Of a DNA stretch of 64,000 nt, positions 1 through 9,634 are shown one piece after another. How positions within the stretch are numbered: the stretch's first letter is position 1; each line of letters starts with the position of its first letter. The notes beneath the pieces were generated by a model. That model saw nothing but the letters and a program-made list of their open reading frames with translations. It searched no databases and was not told where the DNA came from. A program made the translations under genes and the position numbers. This DNA is from Rachicladosporium sp. CCFEE 5018. Its lineage: Eukaryota; Ascomycota; Dothideomycetes; Cladosporiales; Cladosporiaceae. The stretch is taken from positions 70,604 to 134,603 of the forward strand of contig KZ111162.1 in assembly GCA_002077045.2 (NCBI GenBank). Direction: 5' to 3'.

Positions 1-1
1 C

Positions 2-1485
2 GCTGCGGCTACGTATTTGCAGGTACTGAAGCACTTTGGACTTGAGGAGAAGCATTCGAAGTCTCATCTTGTTTTGTTGGGCGTATCAGCTACACTTTCA
101 AGAGCCGACGGACTGAGTCTCGACACCGCGATTGATCACATCGTGTACCACCTGTAGGCAAGTCCCCGATCGCGCGAGGAAACCATCTCTGACACCGTGC
201 CAGGGACCTGAAAGATATGATCAAGAGTAGATATCTTTCTGATGCCGTTTTCACCACAGTTAAATCAAATGCAGACCTCAGCAAAGTCACAAGCTACGAG
301 AACGACTTCCAGAATACCTCTCTTGGTCGCGCCGTCAACACCCCTGCGGTCAATAAGCTCACAGTTGGCTGCTGGTTGGAGCACGCCCAAGACCGCAAGT
401 CTACGCTAGTCTTCTGCGTCAACATCAGCCACGCCAAGAGTCTCACTGAGGTGTTCCGCCAAGAGGGCGTAGATGCACGGTGCATCACCAGTCTGACCAA
501 TCCAAAGGAACGCTCCGAGCGACTTGCGGAGTTCAGACGAGGCGAGTACAAGGTGCTGCTGAACGTCGGTGTATTTTTGGAAGGGTTTGACATGCCGAAC
601 ATCGATTGTGTAGTCCTAGCTCGGCCGACGAAGTCGAGCAATCTACTCTTGCAGATGATTGGTCGTGGGCTGCGGACATATCCAGGAAAGTCTGACTGTC
701 TCGTCCTCGACATGGTAGCATCTAAAAAGACTGGCCTGGTGAATTCGCCGTCACTGTTCGGACTTGACCCCCAAGATCTTGACCGCATTGATGCTGCCAC
801 CCTGGCGCTGATGGGTGAGGCGGCGATGGCAGAGCGACAAGATACAACCGTCACAGCTAACGAAGGCGAATCGCTAGGAGAGGTATTAGACGGAGACATC
901 ACAATGGAGACTTGGGATAGTTTGCTGGACCTCATCAACCCGACAGCCGATGAGGCAGCAATCGCTCAATACTCGCCCAACGTATGGGTGCAGATCTCGC
1001 CGATATACTACGTGCTCTCCTCGACTTGGGTCAAGGACTTCGTCAGCGTGCGAGCAGATGGGCACGAGTGGGCGGCTAAGATGACACCGAGTCTCAGATT
1101 TACCTCAGCAAAGTCACCATATGGTAAGCCTCGCCACATCGCAACAGCCGCCATGTTGGAAGATGCCATCAGAGCTGCAGATGAGTATGCAAAGGAGAAA
1201 TACGAGGTGGGAATTCGGAGAGACGAGCTATGGCGCTCCAGACCAGCTACTGAGAAGCAGCTTGGGTATTTGCGGAAGCTGCTGGGTACGACCGAAGATC
1301 TGACGGAGCGTGCGTTGACAGGCGGTCAGGTCAGGAACTTGATCGTGAAGCTGCTGCGTGGGTCGAAGGGACTGTACAAGAGGAACCAGGTAGAGAGGGC
1401 GAAAGCTCGCCGGGCGCATGAGAAAAAGAGACAGCACGAGGAAACGAAGCGGAAAGCTACTGTAAAGGTTGGTCCGGTCGAATAG
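2..1485 (+). CDS. IRC3: IRC3-type mitochondrial DEAD/DEAH-box helicase, C-terminal part
   Basis: The 5' end is cut by the window. A 50-nt intron (154-203, donor GTAGGC, acceptor CAG) joins an upstream reading frame from base 2 to the long frame entering at 204; the splice restores a continuous protein across the motif III region (VSATLSRADG). Downstream lie the second RecA lobe motifs: LVFCVNISHAK (motif IV), LLNVGVFLEGFDMPN (motif V) and QMIGRGLRTYPGK (motif VI, arginine finger). A basic C-terminal tail follows. In yeast, Irc3 is an SF2 helicase that maintains mitochondrial DNA; the same role here is inferred from family. The gene is convergent with the broken gene ending at 2120. The mitochondrial targeting end is outside the window. 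Confidence 0.85.
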
Positions 1486-2119
1486 ATTATTGTATGTTGA
1501 ATGCCTTACATTCTCTGCCAAGTTTACATGCTCAGCCATCAGAGCTTGACCACTCACCGCCCACATCAGCTTGAACAGCAGTCTTTGCATTCCGCGGCAG
1601 TGCAGGCTGACCGCTGATCGACGTAGCAGCGTACCGCCTGCATCCAAAGGTGTCCCACAACGGCAAGCGATGGCAAAGATCGACAGACAGCCCAAGTAAA
1701 GAAATGATTCCTGTCATTCGGAGCGTTTGCGAGGCGTGACATTTTGTCTAAAGACAAATCGCGCAACATGATCATCACAACTAATCATTTCGTCTGCTCA
1801 TGGCCGCTCCTGCAAGTACTCAGGACCTGCTATGAGTAAAGCGGATTGCATGTGATGACGATGAAGTCGTCAGATGGCAAAATGACTAGAAGGGTCGAGC
1901 TAAGATGGTCTGGGTTCTCGGTCGACGGCAATTGCAGGTTGCGAAAGACACGAGGCGATTTGTGGGATTCCAACATCATTTCTGCTACTCACATCCTCGC
2001 TACCCCTGCAAGGGTATGATACTCTACCATGTCCACCCCTTAGCCCTTCCTCACAACGATCTAATCACCTCCACTCCACGTTTGCACTTCCTTCCCCGTC
2101 ACTCCATCGCTCCATCGAC
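1486..2119. other. Intergenic spacer between convergent genes
   Basis: No gene recognised. It is the 3' flank of both the IRC3-type gene (+) and the broken USP-type gene (-). Short open frames here show no family resemblance. Confidence 0.6.
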
Positions 2120-3149
2120 CTACTGCACCACGCCATACCTCTTCTTCTGCCGCACATCGCTCGCATGATCATCTTCCACTCTCTTCACCGCGGCATCGGC
2201 ATCAGCGCGAATTCTCGCTATCTGAGCTTCAGCATCTGCGTTGATAGATTTCACCTCCTCTTCACCCTTTGCAATGTCTTCGTCGTAGCGAGCCTCCATG
2301 TCCCGCACAAATGCTTTCAGCGCTGTATCGGATGAAATCCACCGCATGACATCGTCCTCTGTGGAGTTCTGCATTCCGGATGAGGGGCGGTGTCTCTTGA
2401 AGTACTCAGTCAACAGAGGAACAGGCGATCCGATAGGCAAAGACTCAATCGCTCCCGCCAACTTGGCAGATTCGATGCAAAGCAGGAATTTTGCCAGCTG
2501 GTCCTCTATAGTGTCCAGGCGGCTATGTTGGAGCATGTATGCAGCATCAGACTGATACCAAGCCCACCAGGCATTGATCTTCGTGATGTCGTAGAGAGCC
2601 ACCTCTCTCGATGGATTATCAGAAGTGCCATAGCACTGCATATCCCTCAAGAAGCGGCGTATGTCGCCATGCTGCGTGTTGGCAGTGATATCCACTGCCT
2701 TGAACTTGACCGTTAGTTGCCAGATATGTTTCCACGCTTGCGTGAGAAGCTTGGCCACTGCCTTGGTAAGCTTCGGAATCGGCAGCGCAGTATCAGCCTC
2801 CTTGAGGATGGTCAACACAGCAAGAAGCTTAGCCTCGATGGTAGGCTTTGACTCAGCTGAAAGCCAGGCAGCGTAGTCGTTAGGCTGAGATCCACATGGA
2901 GCGAGCAGCTTGCGCAGAACGAAGGACGTGCTCTGACAGATGCTCTGCAGTCTCGAACTTCTCTCCACATACTGCACAGTCGTACGTGGCCAGTACCTTC
3001 CAGTTGGGCGTGCTGATACTGGTGATGCTCGGCGCAGTTGCATTCTTGTTGAGCACATATCTCTGCGTTGGTAGCTTCGTGGTAGCATCGAATGGTAGTG
3101 AGTGCTGTCCGACCTGTTGCTGGTAGATGACCCAGTAGATGATGCCGCC
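2120..3149 (-). CDS. Fragment 5 of broken USP-type gene: C2H2-like finger and C-terminal coiled coil
   Basis: The first part, in the frame of fragment 4 beyond its TAA, includes YDCAVCGEKFETAEHLSEH, a C2H2-like finger with the second His unclear. Near 2900-2935 the reading shifts to another frame which then stays open to 2120. That C-terminal part is helical and ends in a charged coiled coil (EARYDEDIAKGEEEVKSIN onward). A 63-nt in-frame intron (3120-3182) with a CTAA branch-like site could remove the TAA. Confidence 0.5.
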
Positions 3150-4897
3150 TTAGTCGAGTCCGATTTGGGGGTGCTGTCGCACAGCTGTGGGTCCGCCACC
3201 ATCGTCCAGCAAAGTCCAATGCTCATTGATGGTATCGTAGTTCACATAGTGACCGCCATCGCCCATATGGTAGAACATGTTGACTGACCGAAGACGATAA
3301 ATGCTGTCAGTTGGCTTCAAGCTTTGTCCATCCACGTCCATAAGATCGTTTTCTGCGTCGGCGATCTTCTTCTGCGATGGAAGGATGACTCGATCGGAGA
3401 AGTCAGCGATATCCAAGAATTCGGGGATGCCGACAGAGTTCTCAAATTGCGATACACCGAGCATCCTGTTGCCGCGCTGGAAATTAAGACACAGCAGCTG
3501 AGGTGCGCGCACGATCTTCTTCTGGCGATAGATGCAGCCGATGTGGCCAGGAGCCTGATTGTTGGTGGCGCAGAGGACAGGATTACTCAAGCCGAGCTCA
3601 GGCCGACACCAGCGAGCCAGCATGTCGTGCAAGACACCAGGGGTATGGCCGTTGATGAATTCCAGACGAATGGAGAGATCCTGCTCGATCTGTCTGCCGA
3701 TGGCGGGACAGGTGTGACACGGCTTCTCCGCAGCTACTTGAACTGCAAAGAGATCATAGATTGGCGACTTGATACCAGAATCCCAATCCTGAGCAACATC
3801 GATTGCAAGACCTTGGAGGACTGGCGCCGCGAGAAGAGGGTAAATGATGTTGCCGTGCTTGTCGTGCTCCTCGGGTACAGTCGCCACTCGCGGCAGAGGT
3901 GATGACGTGTCAGTGACTTGCACCAGCGCAGTCAGCAAAGCGTCAAACACAATCGATGAGTCGGCTTGAGTATTCGGAAGGAAGTCGACCCAGTTGAGCT
4001 TTTGAACAGCTCTGAAGTAAGCGGCGGTCTCGGTGCGCGTGATTGCGCCGTCCTGATTGGATGGCGAAAGGCGGCCAAGCAGCACGCGAGCTGCTTTGAT
4101 CATGCCTTGCGCAGCGTCGATATGCCGAGCCGTGAAGTCGTCCAACTCAGCATCCGTAGCCTCTCTGCCTGTGGGCAATCCTCGCCAGTACGCCCTAGGT
4201 ATCCAAGCGGAGTTGGACGTCGAGCGACTGTTTGGGCGCTGCACCTCCATTGCGAGATTAAGGATGATGTCGCGAACGCCAGTGATGTTGAAAAGGCTCT
4301 GCACAGGGCTGTCGAAATAGCAAGACTGACCGAGCTGCACTGGATTCTTAACTTCAGTCATCGTACCTGCTGAGGGCGGGGGACTACTAGCTCCAGTGTG
4401 CTTTCCGATGCCGACACGCTCGCGCTCATCCTGGCAACCATGGCACAAGCTCTCCGCTCCAGTGGGCTTGGAAGTGTAGTAGGCGCACTTCCAATGCTGC
4501 TTGACATTCTCATGGCCTGTATTGCAACAGAAGATGAGCTGGTCAGGTGGAGCAGGCTTGGTGCAGTGGCTACAGATCACCACTCCCTGGGCGATCAGTT
4601 GAGACACGCGATTCTCCAGAATTCCTAACTGCTCCTTGAAGTCGTCAATGTCATCAATCCTCACAACATCCGCGAGGTCATCAAGCTGGACGGCCACGAT
4701 AACGTCCTGCGCGTAGGCTTTCCACTCCCCTTCGAATTTCTTCAACAAGGCATCGAACTGTTCTTCCAAATCATCATCACCCTTCTTGGATTGCTTGAGA
4801 GCGTCATCGAATGCGGCGATAGGTCGCTCGGCTGCACGCTGTCGCGCTGACTTCCCCAGTTCGATCATGGCATCGTCATCTAGCGGCGGCTGGGCGA
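3150..4897 (-). CDS. Fragment 4 of broken USP-type gene: ubiquitin-specific protease (C19) catalytic domain
   Basis: Contains a zinc-finger-like region (CSHCTKPAPPDQLIFCC, then CHGC) followed by a peptidase C19 signature. The Cys box reads LGQSCYFDSPVQSLFNI (canonical form GNTCYxNxxLQxL), so the nucleophile Cys is present. The His box reads GDGGHYVNYDTINEHW followed by LLDD (canonical GHYxxY...W..DD). The spacing of roughly 360 residues is normal for USPs. Family knowledge: USPs hydrolyse ubiquitin isopeptide bonds. The domain itself is uninterrupted, so loss of function, if real, is recent. It ends at TAA 3150-3152, beyond which the same frame stays open. Confidence 0.7.
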
Positions 4898-6292
4898 TTT
4901 CTGGGCGTCGATGATAGCTTTCCACGACGACTTTGGCAGCGCTACATCGGGATAGTCGTCCGCTGTCGCACCGACTGGGTCGCAAAACGCAGGATCAGGA
5001 TGTTTCATGAGTACCATCTGCTGCAGGATCAACTTCATGTCGTTATCTGGGAGCGGGAATGCTGCACGGCCGCGATTCATGGTCCACAGCTCTTTGACAA
5101 TCGTACGACGAGCCCAGTCGTACTCGTTCTCGATGTCTGTAGGATGGAGCGTGGTACAACCAGTCTGCATGCGGTCGCCGGCTCGAATGATACCTAGCTT
5201 CTTACCCGCCGCGTCTCGCCGGTGCAGTCCGCGTCCCCAGCTGTAGACCAAAGGGTGCCCAGAGATCATGGAGAACTTGATACCGGTATGTGGATCTTTG
5301 CCGCCCGTCTCAAGGGTCTGGATGATATCTTCGTAGTAAAGCGTCTCGTCTGACTCGTCGGTCTCGTTATCGTCATCGCACTCTTCATCCAACGTCCAGA
5401 GACGCGCTCTCGATTCTCTTTCATGGAGAGACAAGTCCGCATCACCAGGACGCTCCTCGATGCGACCGGTCCAGATCGAACCATCGTCATTCAGAACGAG
5501 CTCAAGATCGAATTTGTTGAACTTGCCTCCCTGGCTTTTCGGCTTGACGAGCGCCGCAATGTTCTTCATGATCCGATCAGCGTTCTCGCCAGTCCATGCA
5601 TCGAACCTCTTCCGAGGCTTTCCATCCCAACGGACAGGCGCAGCAAATTGGTGCATAGCGGCACGAGTGATGATGTACCTCTGACTGGGCAACATGATGT
5701 TGAAGTCCCATTTGCAGCTCTTCAGCATGGCCTGCAGATGCGGGTAGGTGATCTCGTCGTAGAAGCGGGATCCTGAAGGCGGCTTCGGGCTAACACGACG
5801 CTTGAGAGTGTACGGTATACCTCCTGTAATTCTGTACGAGTTGTCACACATGCGATGCAACTTCGCGTAGAATCCAGCATGTGCCGTGGGATAATCCAGG
5901 GTTGGATGCTCGAGCACCGATGGAGACTCTAACGCGATCTCAGCGGCTTCTCCCATCACTGGCAGGAGTCCAATGCAGTGTGTGCCTTGGATGTAATTCT
6001 CAAGCAGCGTCTGGAGAAACCCGTTCTGCTGGTGGTGAAGGAACTTCTCCGTGCCAACGACGACCATGGGATAGGGCTTCCCGACAGAGATTTGACACCT
6101 GTGCGTGAAGCGGAGACCGGTGTGTTCTGAACGAAGGACCGTTGTTGCGGGCCACTGAACATCATTGTCGAGGTGCCTCGGCGTGGCAGCACTGGAGGCG
6201 GAAGTCCAACTCTTGGTGTCGTTGGTCTGCAGCAGAAGCTGAGTCATGATTGGCTGAATCTCAAGCTTTCTCTTGCCAGTCACCGCCGAATC
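4898..6292 (-). CDS. Fragment 3 of broken USP-type gene: unknown domain
   Basis: About 465 codons read directly on from fragment 2 in the same frame. An internal ATG (in PIMTQLL) could act as a start if this were a separate gene, but uninterrupted frame and spacing favour one original gene. Acidic central stretch (EECDDDNETDESDE). The frame ends in a spurious stop at 4880 just after a three-A run (4898-4900 on the plus strand as TTT); one added A would join it to the next fragment. Function not recognised. Confidence 0.5.
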
Positions 6293-7609
6293 CTAGGCAA
6301 GTGCGCCGTGTAGAAGTCCCCGAATTCGTCTCGCGATAGGGATCGTTCTGTGCTCTTGCAGCTGTCCCGAGGCTTTCGAAGTGTGTTTGAAACACGACTT
6401 GCAAAGAATGCGACCACCCTCGTCAACGAACATGTCGCTCTGATGCTTGACTTGCGGGCAGTGCATACATACAGTAGCATATGGACCATCTGCCGCGCAT
6501 TGCAGCACCTCCGAGATGCCAATCAGTCCGTGATCAACATCCGCAGCTGCCATGTGGCCTTCGTAAAGGGCTCTCATCTCGCCCTCATCACGAGCGATGC
6601 TGTTGACAAAGGACTGGCGGATGTACGCGTGATGAAGGAAACTGTTGGAGACAGTAGTAAAATGCAGCATACCGAGTTGGAGGTAGCTCTTGGGGGCGAT
6701 GGAAGCGGGTATGTGGAGTGCAGATACAACGGCATCTTTCCGGATGGGCAGCCACATCGAGCCGCCCCCCGCAGCGATTGGCAGTGAGGCGTGAAACAAG
6801 ACTTGCTTGTTCAATGGACCGGTTTTCGCCATAGCACGTCGCGATTCCAGCTGTGCAGCACCGAGCTCGAGTTGGCGTTGGTTCCAAGATTCCGAAAATT
6901 GTTGCTTGTTGCCGATATGGCCGAAATGGGAGGCTTGCGTGTGCTCGTGAAAAGTCTGCTGTTGCTTCTTACTCGCCGTCGTGGCTTCATCAGTGCCGTA
7001 TCGGAAGAATGGGCGGTATGCCATCGGCGTCGGGGGCAACTTGGCAGCCTTAGAATCCTTAGGAACGGGCTGTGTACTCAGAGCCACCTTCACGCCGACA
7101 AATCGGTCATTCTCGAGGTCGACAGCACCAGCGATGCTGCTCTTGGCGGTGGCTCGAAGATTGAAACCTTTCTTGGCGGTCTTCCTCCATAGGTTCTCAT
7201 CCCCATAGCCGCCGGTGTATAGACCCTGACCAGTGATCCAGTCTGGACCCATTGTCTGCGCAAGGTCAAGGTCTTTGTTGTACTCCAACAATGCTGTCAC
7301 TTCGCAGAATGCCTTGGGAGCACGTGCGTAGATGGCAAAGGAAGTACCTCCTGGACGAGCGGTTGGTTGCGAGGCCCAGTCGGCATCACTGAAGTCGCTT
7401 GGACATCGATTCGTGTAATCGACAACGAGATTACCGAGGCGCGCGGCATCTTCTTCTGTAGGGCAGACAGATGTCGTGATACCGTTTCGTTTCGGAAACG
7501 TCTTGGATGGAATGCGGACAAAATACTCAATGCTCTCAGTCTTCTGATTCCGGCGACGCCATACACCGACGATGCGCCAGACCGGCACTTCTGAGCCAGT
7601 GCCGGGCAG
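6293..7609 (-). CDS. Fragment 2 of broken USP-type gene: unknown domain with CxxC pairs
   Basis: 439 codons, in the same frame as fragment 1, ending at TAG 6293-6295. No ATG lies near its beginning. The N-terminal half begins VPVWRIVGVWRRR and has no family I recognise. Near the C-terminus a zinc-binding pattern is visible (CMHC, then CKSC about 26 residues later). The stop replaces a position where Gln (CAG) would fit (GALA-stop-DSAV). I found no in-frame intron that would remove it. Confidence 0.5.
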   Translation of the reverse strand: MPGTGSEVPVWRIVGVWRRRNQKTESIEYFVRIPSKTFPKRNGITTSVCPTEEDAARLGNLVVDYTNRCPSDFSDADWASQPTARPGGTSFAIYARAPKAFCEVTALLEYNKDLDLAQTMGPDWITGQGLYTGGYGDENLWRKTAKKGFNLRATAKSSIAGAVDLENDRFVGVKVALSTQPVPKDSKAAKLPPTPMAYRPFFRYGTDEATTASKKQQQTFHEHTQASHFGHIGNKQQFSESWNQRQLELGAAQLESRRAMAKTGPLNKQVLFHASLPIAAGGGSMWLPIRKDAVVSALHIPASIAPKSYLQLGMLHFTTVSNSFLHHAYIRQSFVNSIARDEGEMRALYEGHMAAADVDHGLIGISEVLQCAADGPYATVCMHCPQVKHQSDMFVDEGGRILCKSCFKHTSKASGQLQEHRTIPIARRIRGLLHGALA

Positions 7610-8215
7610 CTATTCCGCCACAGACTTGAAGTACGTTTGACCGACCTTGAGCGTACCCGTAGTCCTGATGTTGTAAAGCTGGAGCTGGTCAAGATCAAGA
7701 CGGTAGCCGCGGATCTCTGGATAATCGGTGATGTGGCGTGGACGACCATAGTTCGGCGTGAAGTTCTGGAATGCCCCGGGCAGCAACTTCAGACCTGCCT
7801 TGATATCCTGACGAAACGTCTCCATGCTCCAATTCGCCTTGTTCATGGGCGGCAACTGTGGAATACGCCATTTCTCCGGAACGTCGTCTTGCGAGAAGTC
7901 CTTGTCAGCATTGTCGCTTGATGCTACGTCTTGGCTGTTGTTGTCTGCATTGTCGCCGTCAAGGCCTTTGTCGGATTCCTTGTCTTTCTTCGACTTGCTC
8001 TTGGGCGGACGCTTGAGGCCGTCGTCGTGTTTCGACAATTTGGGGACTTTTGGCGGGCGCGTTTCAGTTTCGGAGCCGGACGTGACGGTAGAATCGTCGT
8101 CGTCGGTGTTGGACACAGATTGAGGGAGCTCAAATTCGGAAGCGGAGTCCTCAGCAGGCTCCTCCTCAGGCTCTGGCACCTTCACATACGGACGCTTCCG
8201 TGTCAGCTTCGGCAT
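7610..8215 (-). CDS. Fragment 1 of broken USP-type gene: acidic/basic low-complexity N-terminus
   Basis: 201 codons from ATG 8215 to an in-frame TAG. The first ~120 residues are rich in D, E, S and K, with lysine clusters resembling nuclear localisation signals (PPKSKSKKDKES). The last ~80 residues are globular in composition and run on after the TAG into the next fragment in the same frame. A 66-nt in-frame intron (7591-7656) is a possible way round the stop, though I see no good branch point. Not recognised as a named domain. Confidence 0.55.
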   Translation of the reverse strand: MPKLTRKRPYVKVPEPEEEPAEDSASEFELPQSVSNTDDDDSTVTSGSETETRPPKVPKLSKHDDGLKRPPKSKSKKDKESDKGLDGDNADNNSQDVASSDNADKDFSQDDVPEKWRIPQLPPMNKANWSMETFRQDIKAGLKLLPGAFQNFTPNYGRPRHITDYPEIRGYRLDLDQLQLYNIRTTGTLKVGQTYFKSVAE

Positions 8216-8292
8216 CGTGATATCTTGTGGTCGTGTCGACTCTGCTATGAGGATCGAACGGCGGCTGTTGCGCTACCGAACGGGCGGACGGT

Positions 8293-8445
8293 GATGAAGA
8301 GTGACGTGAAACGATGTGCCAGTGAGGGCTTGAACGCAGATGAGGAGTGATGCGAGGCAATGTGCCAGTAAGATCGTGGATGCGGATGATGATCGAGGCG
8401 AGGCGAAGTGCTGATGAGAGTGTGAACGCTGATCAGGGGTGACCC
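8293..8445. repeat. 46-bp imperfect tandem repeat, about 3.3 copies
   Basis: Three consecutive 46-bp units start at 8293, 8339 and 8385, each beginning GATGA; units 1 and 2 share ATGTGCCAGT at the same internal position. A partial fourth unit begins at 8431. It lies about 80 bp upstream of the start codon of the broken USP-type gene, in its presumed 5' leader or promoter. Confidence 0.65.
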
Positions 8446-9634
8446 AAATCGGTTCGCCTGTCGATGGAGCCTGGCGCAAAGGTCTTACGATCGTTGAGCG
8501 CGTCGATAGGAGCAGAGGACCGGGGCTGTTCTAGCAGAGTGATGATAGTTCAAGCAGCTAGCGCTCAGGAGCACACTTCAAGAGAAAGCATACGATCTGC
8601 TCAGCGGAGGTGTTGTAAGGGATTCAACTTGTGAAAGGCAGAGGTAGTGCGTTTGCATGTTGCAGGGGGGGCGGATCCTTCCAAAAGCGTGATGTAATCG
8701 CGTGAAAGTGAAGTTGTCTTACCTTCTTCACATGCGTGTGTTCATCATTCACTCTTGCGACCTCCATCATCGACACTCCCAACGCAACAACAGCAAAGTA
8801 CCTCAATCATGGCAGACCTACCGCCCTTACCTGATGTGGAAGACATCTACAATCTCTACGACGAGAATCGACTCGAAGAATTTGTCCATCAAGCAGAGGA
8901 GGTCCTTGACGAAGCCATAGACCTGAGCCGATTTGCGTGGTGCGGCTAAGGAGCAAGTCCGAAGTAGAGCTAAGGTTGGCGCTATGCTGCAAGGAGCGGA
9001 ATCGCCAAGACCGGATATGGTGGGATTGGATGGACATGCGCGAACGAGAGATAGAGTACATCAGTTTGGACAGTGACTGCCTCTGCACGATAGCGGATTT
9101 GGACAATCATGGTGAGCGGACGGACGGTTACTTGGATCCGGATAGGGTGGACCGAGGTGTGCGAGGGTACTGTCCACGGCAGTCATCTGTAGACGAGCTC
9201 ACGACACTCAGCAACACAAACCCCTCAGACCGTAGACTGTCATACGTCTCACCACCTGCCAGTGTTATGTACCAAGAGCATGGATCACTGCTCCCCATGA
9301 TTGCATAGACTTCTGTGCAGGTAGCCGTGCCAGGGTCGTAGCCCTACAGAACCATTCGACCTGAAGAGGCTACAGTAGTGATTCTTCAGAGCACGCGAAT
9401 GTAGATGACACTCCGTGCAGACTTCTACGACGATGACCCTCGAATTGATTCATGTCCAGCATTCATAATTTGGTAGTAAATTCCATCAAGTCATGTTGAT
9501 CACGCAGAGACGTCACTTCCTCCTCTGACGCGCTGCAACATCCAAAGTCCAGACTCGAGCATGACCATGATCCCCCTACATAGCATGTAGTCTCGACCCC
9601 ACCATCACACATATGCCAGCATAGATCCCGTAGC
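8446..9634. other. Intergenic region between divergent genes
   Basis: Divergent upstream region of the broken USP-type gene (-) and the Spo71-type gene (+). Apart from a possible decayed small gene starting at 8809, I see nothing I can name. Confidence 0.5.
8809..8949 (+). pseudogene. Possible short or decayed orphan gene
   Basis: A 46-codon frame starting MADLPPLPDVEDIYNLYDEN is acidic and helical, and looks like real protein N-terminal sequence. It stops at 8949, while an overlapping frame continues open to 9308 with charged, helical-looking residues (REREIEYISLDSD). A frameshift near 8920-8940 would join them into about 160 residues. No family is recognised, and it may be only chance open sequence. 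Confidence 0.3.

Larger units (their letters stand above)
2120..8215 (-). pseudogene. Large USP-type deubiquitinase-like gene broken by three in-frame stops and two frameshifts
   Basis: Five long open segments on the minus strand read as one protein of roughly 2,000 residues starting at ATG 8215. Segments 1, 2 and 3 share one frame and are separated only by single TAG codons (7610-7612 and 6293-6295); segment 2 has no usable ATG near its start, so it is a continuation and not a separate gene. Segment 3 shifts frame near 4898-4900, where one extra A in an AAA run would restore reading. After TAA at 3150-3152 the same frame continues through a zinc-finger-like stretch, then shifts again near 2900-2935. 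Two stops could instead sit in frame-preserving introns (7591-7656, 66 nt, GTACGC...CAG; 3120-3182, 63 nt, GTGCGA...CAG), but I see no such escape for the 6293 TAG. It is either a recent pseudogene or a sequence with local errors. Full-length function unknown apart from the USP domain. Confidence 0.6.

Noticed and set aside
3966..4373. Plus-strand open frames within the USP-type gene
   Set aside because: Antisense shadows of a long conserved-looking coding region with recognisable USP motifs on the minus strand.
2120..8215. Altered genetic code (TAG/TAA read as Gln)
   Set aside because: Other genes in the window end normally with TAG, TAA and TGA, and no other gene shows in-frame stops.
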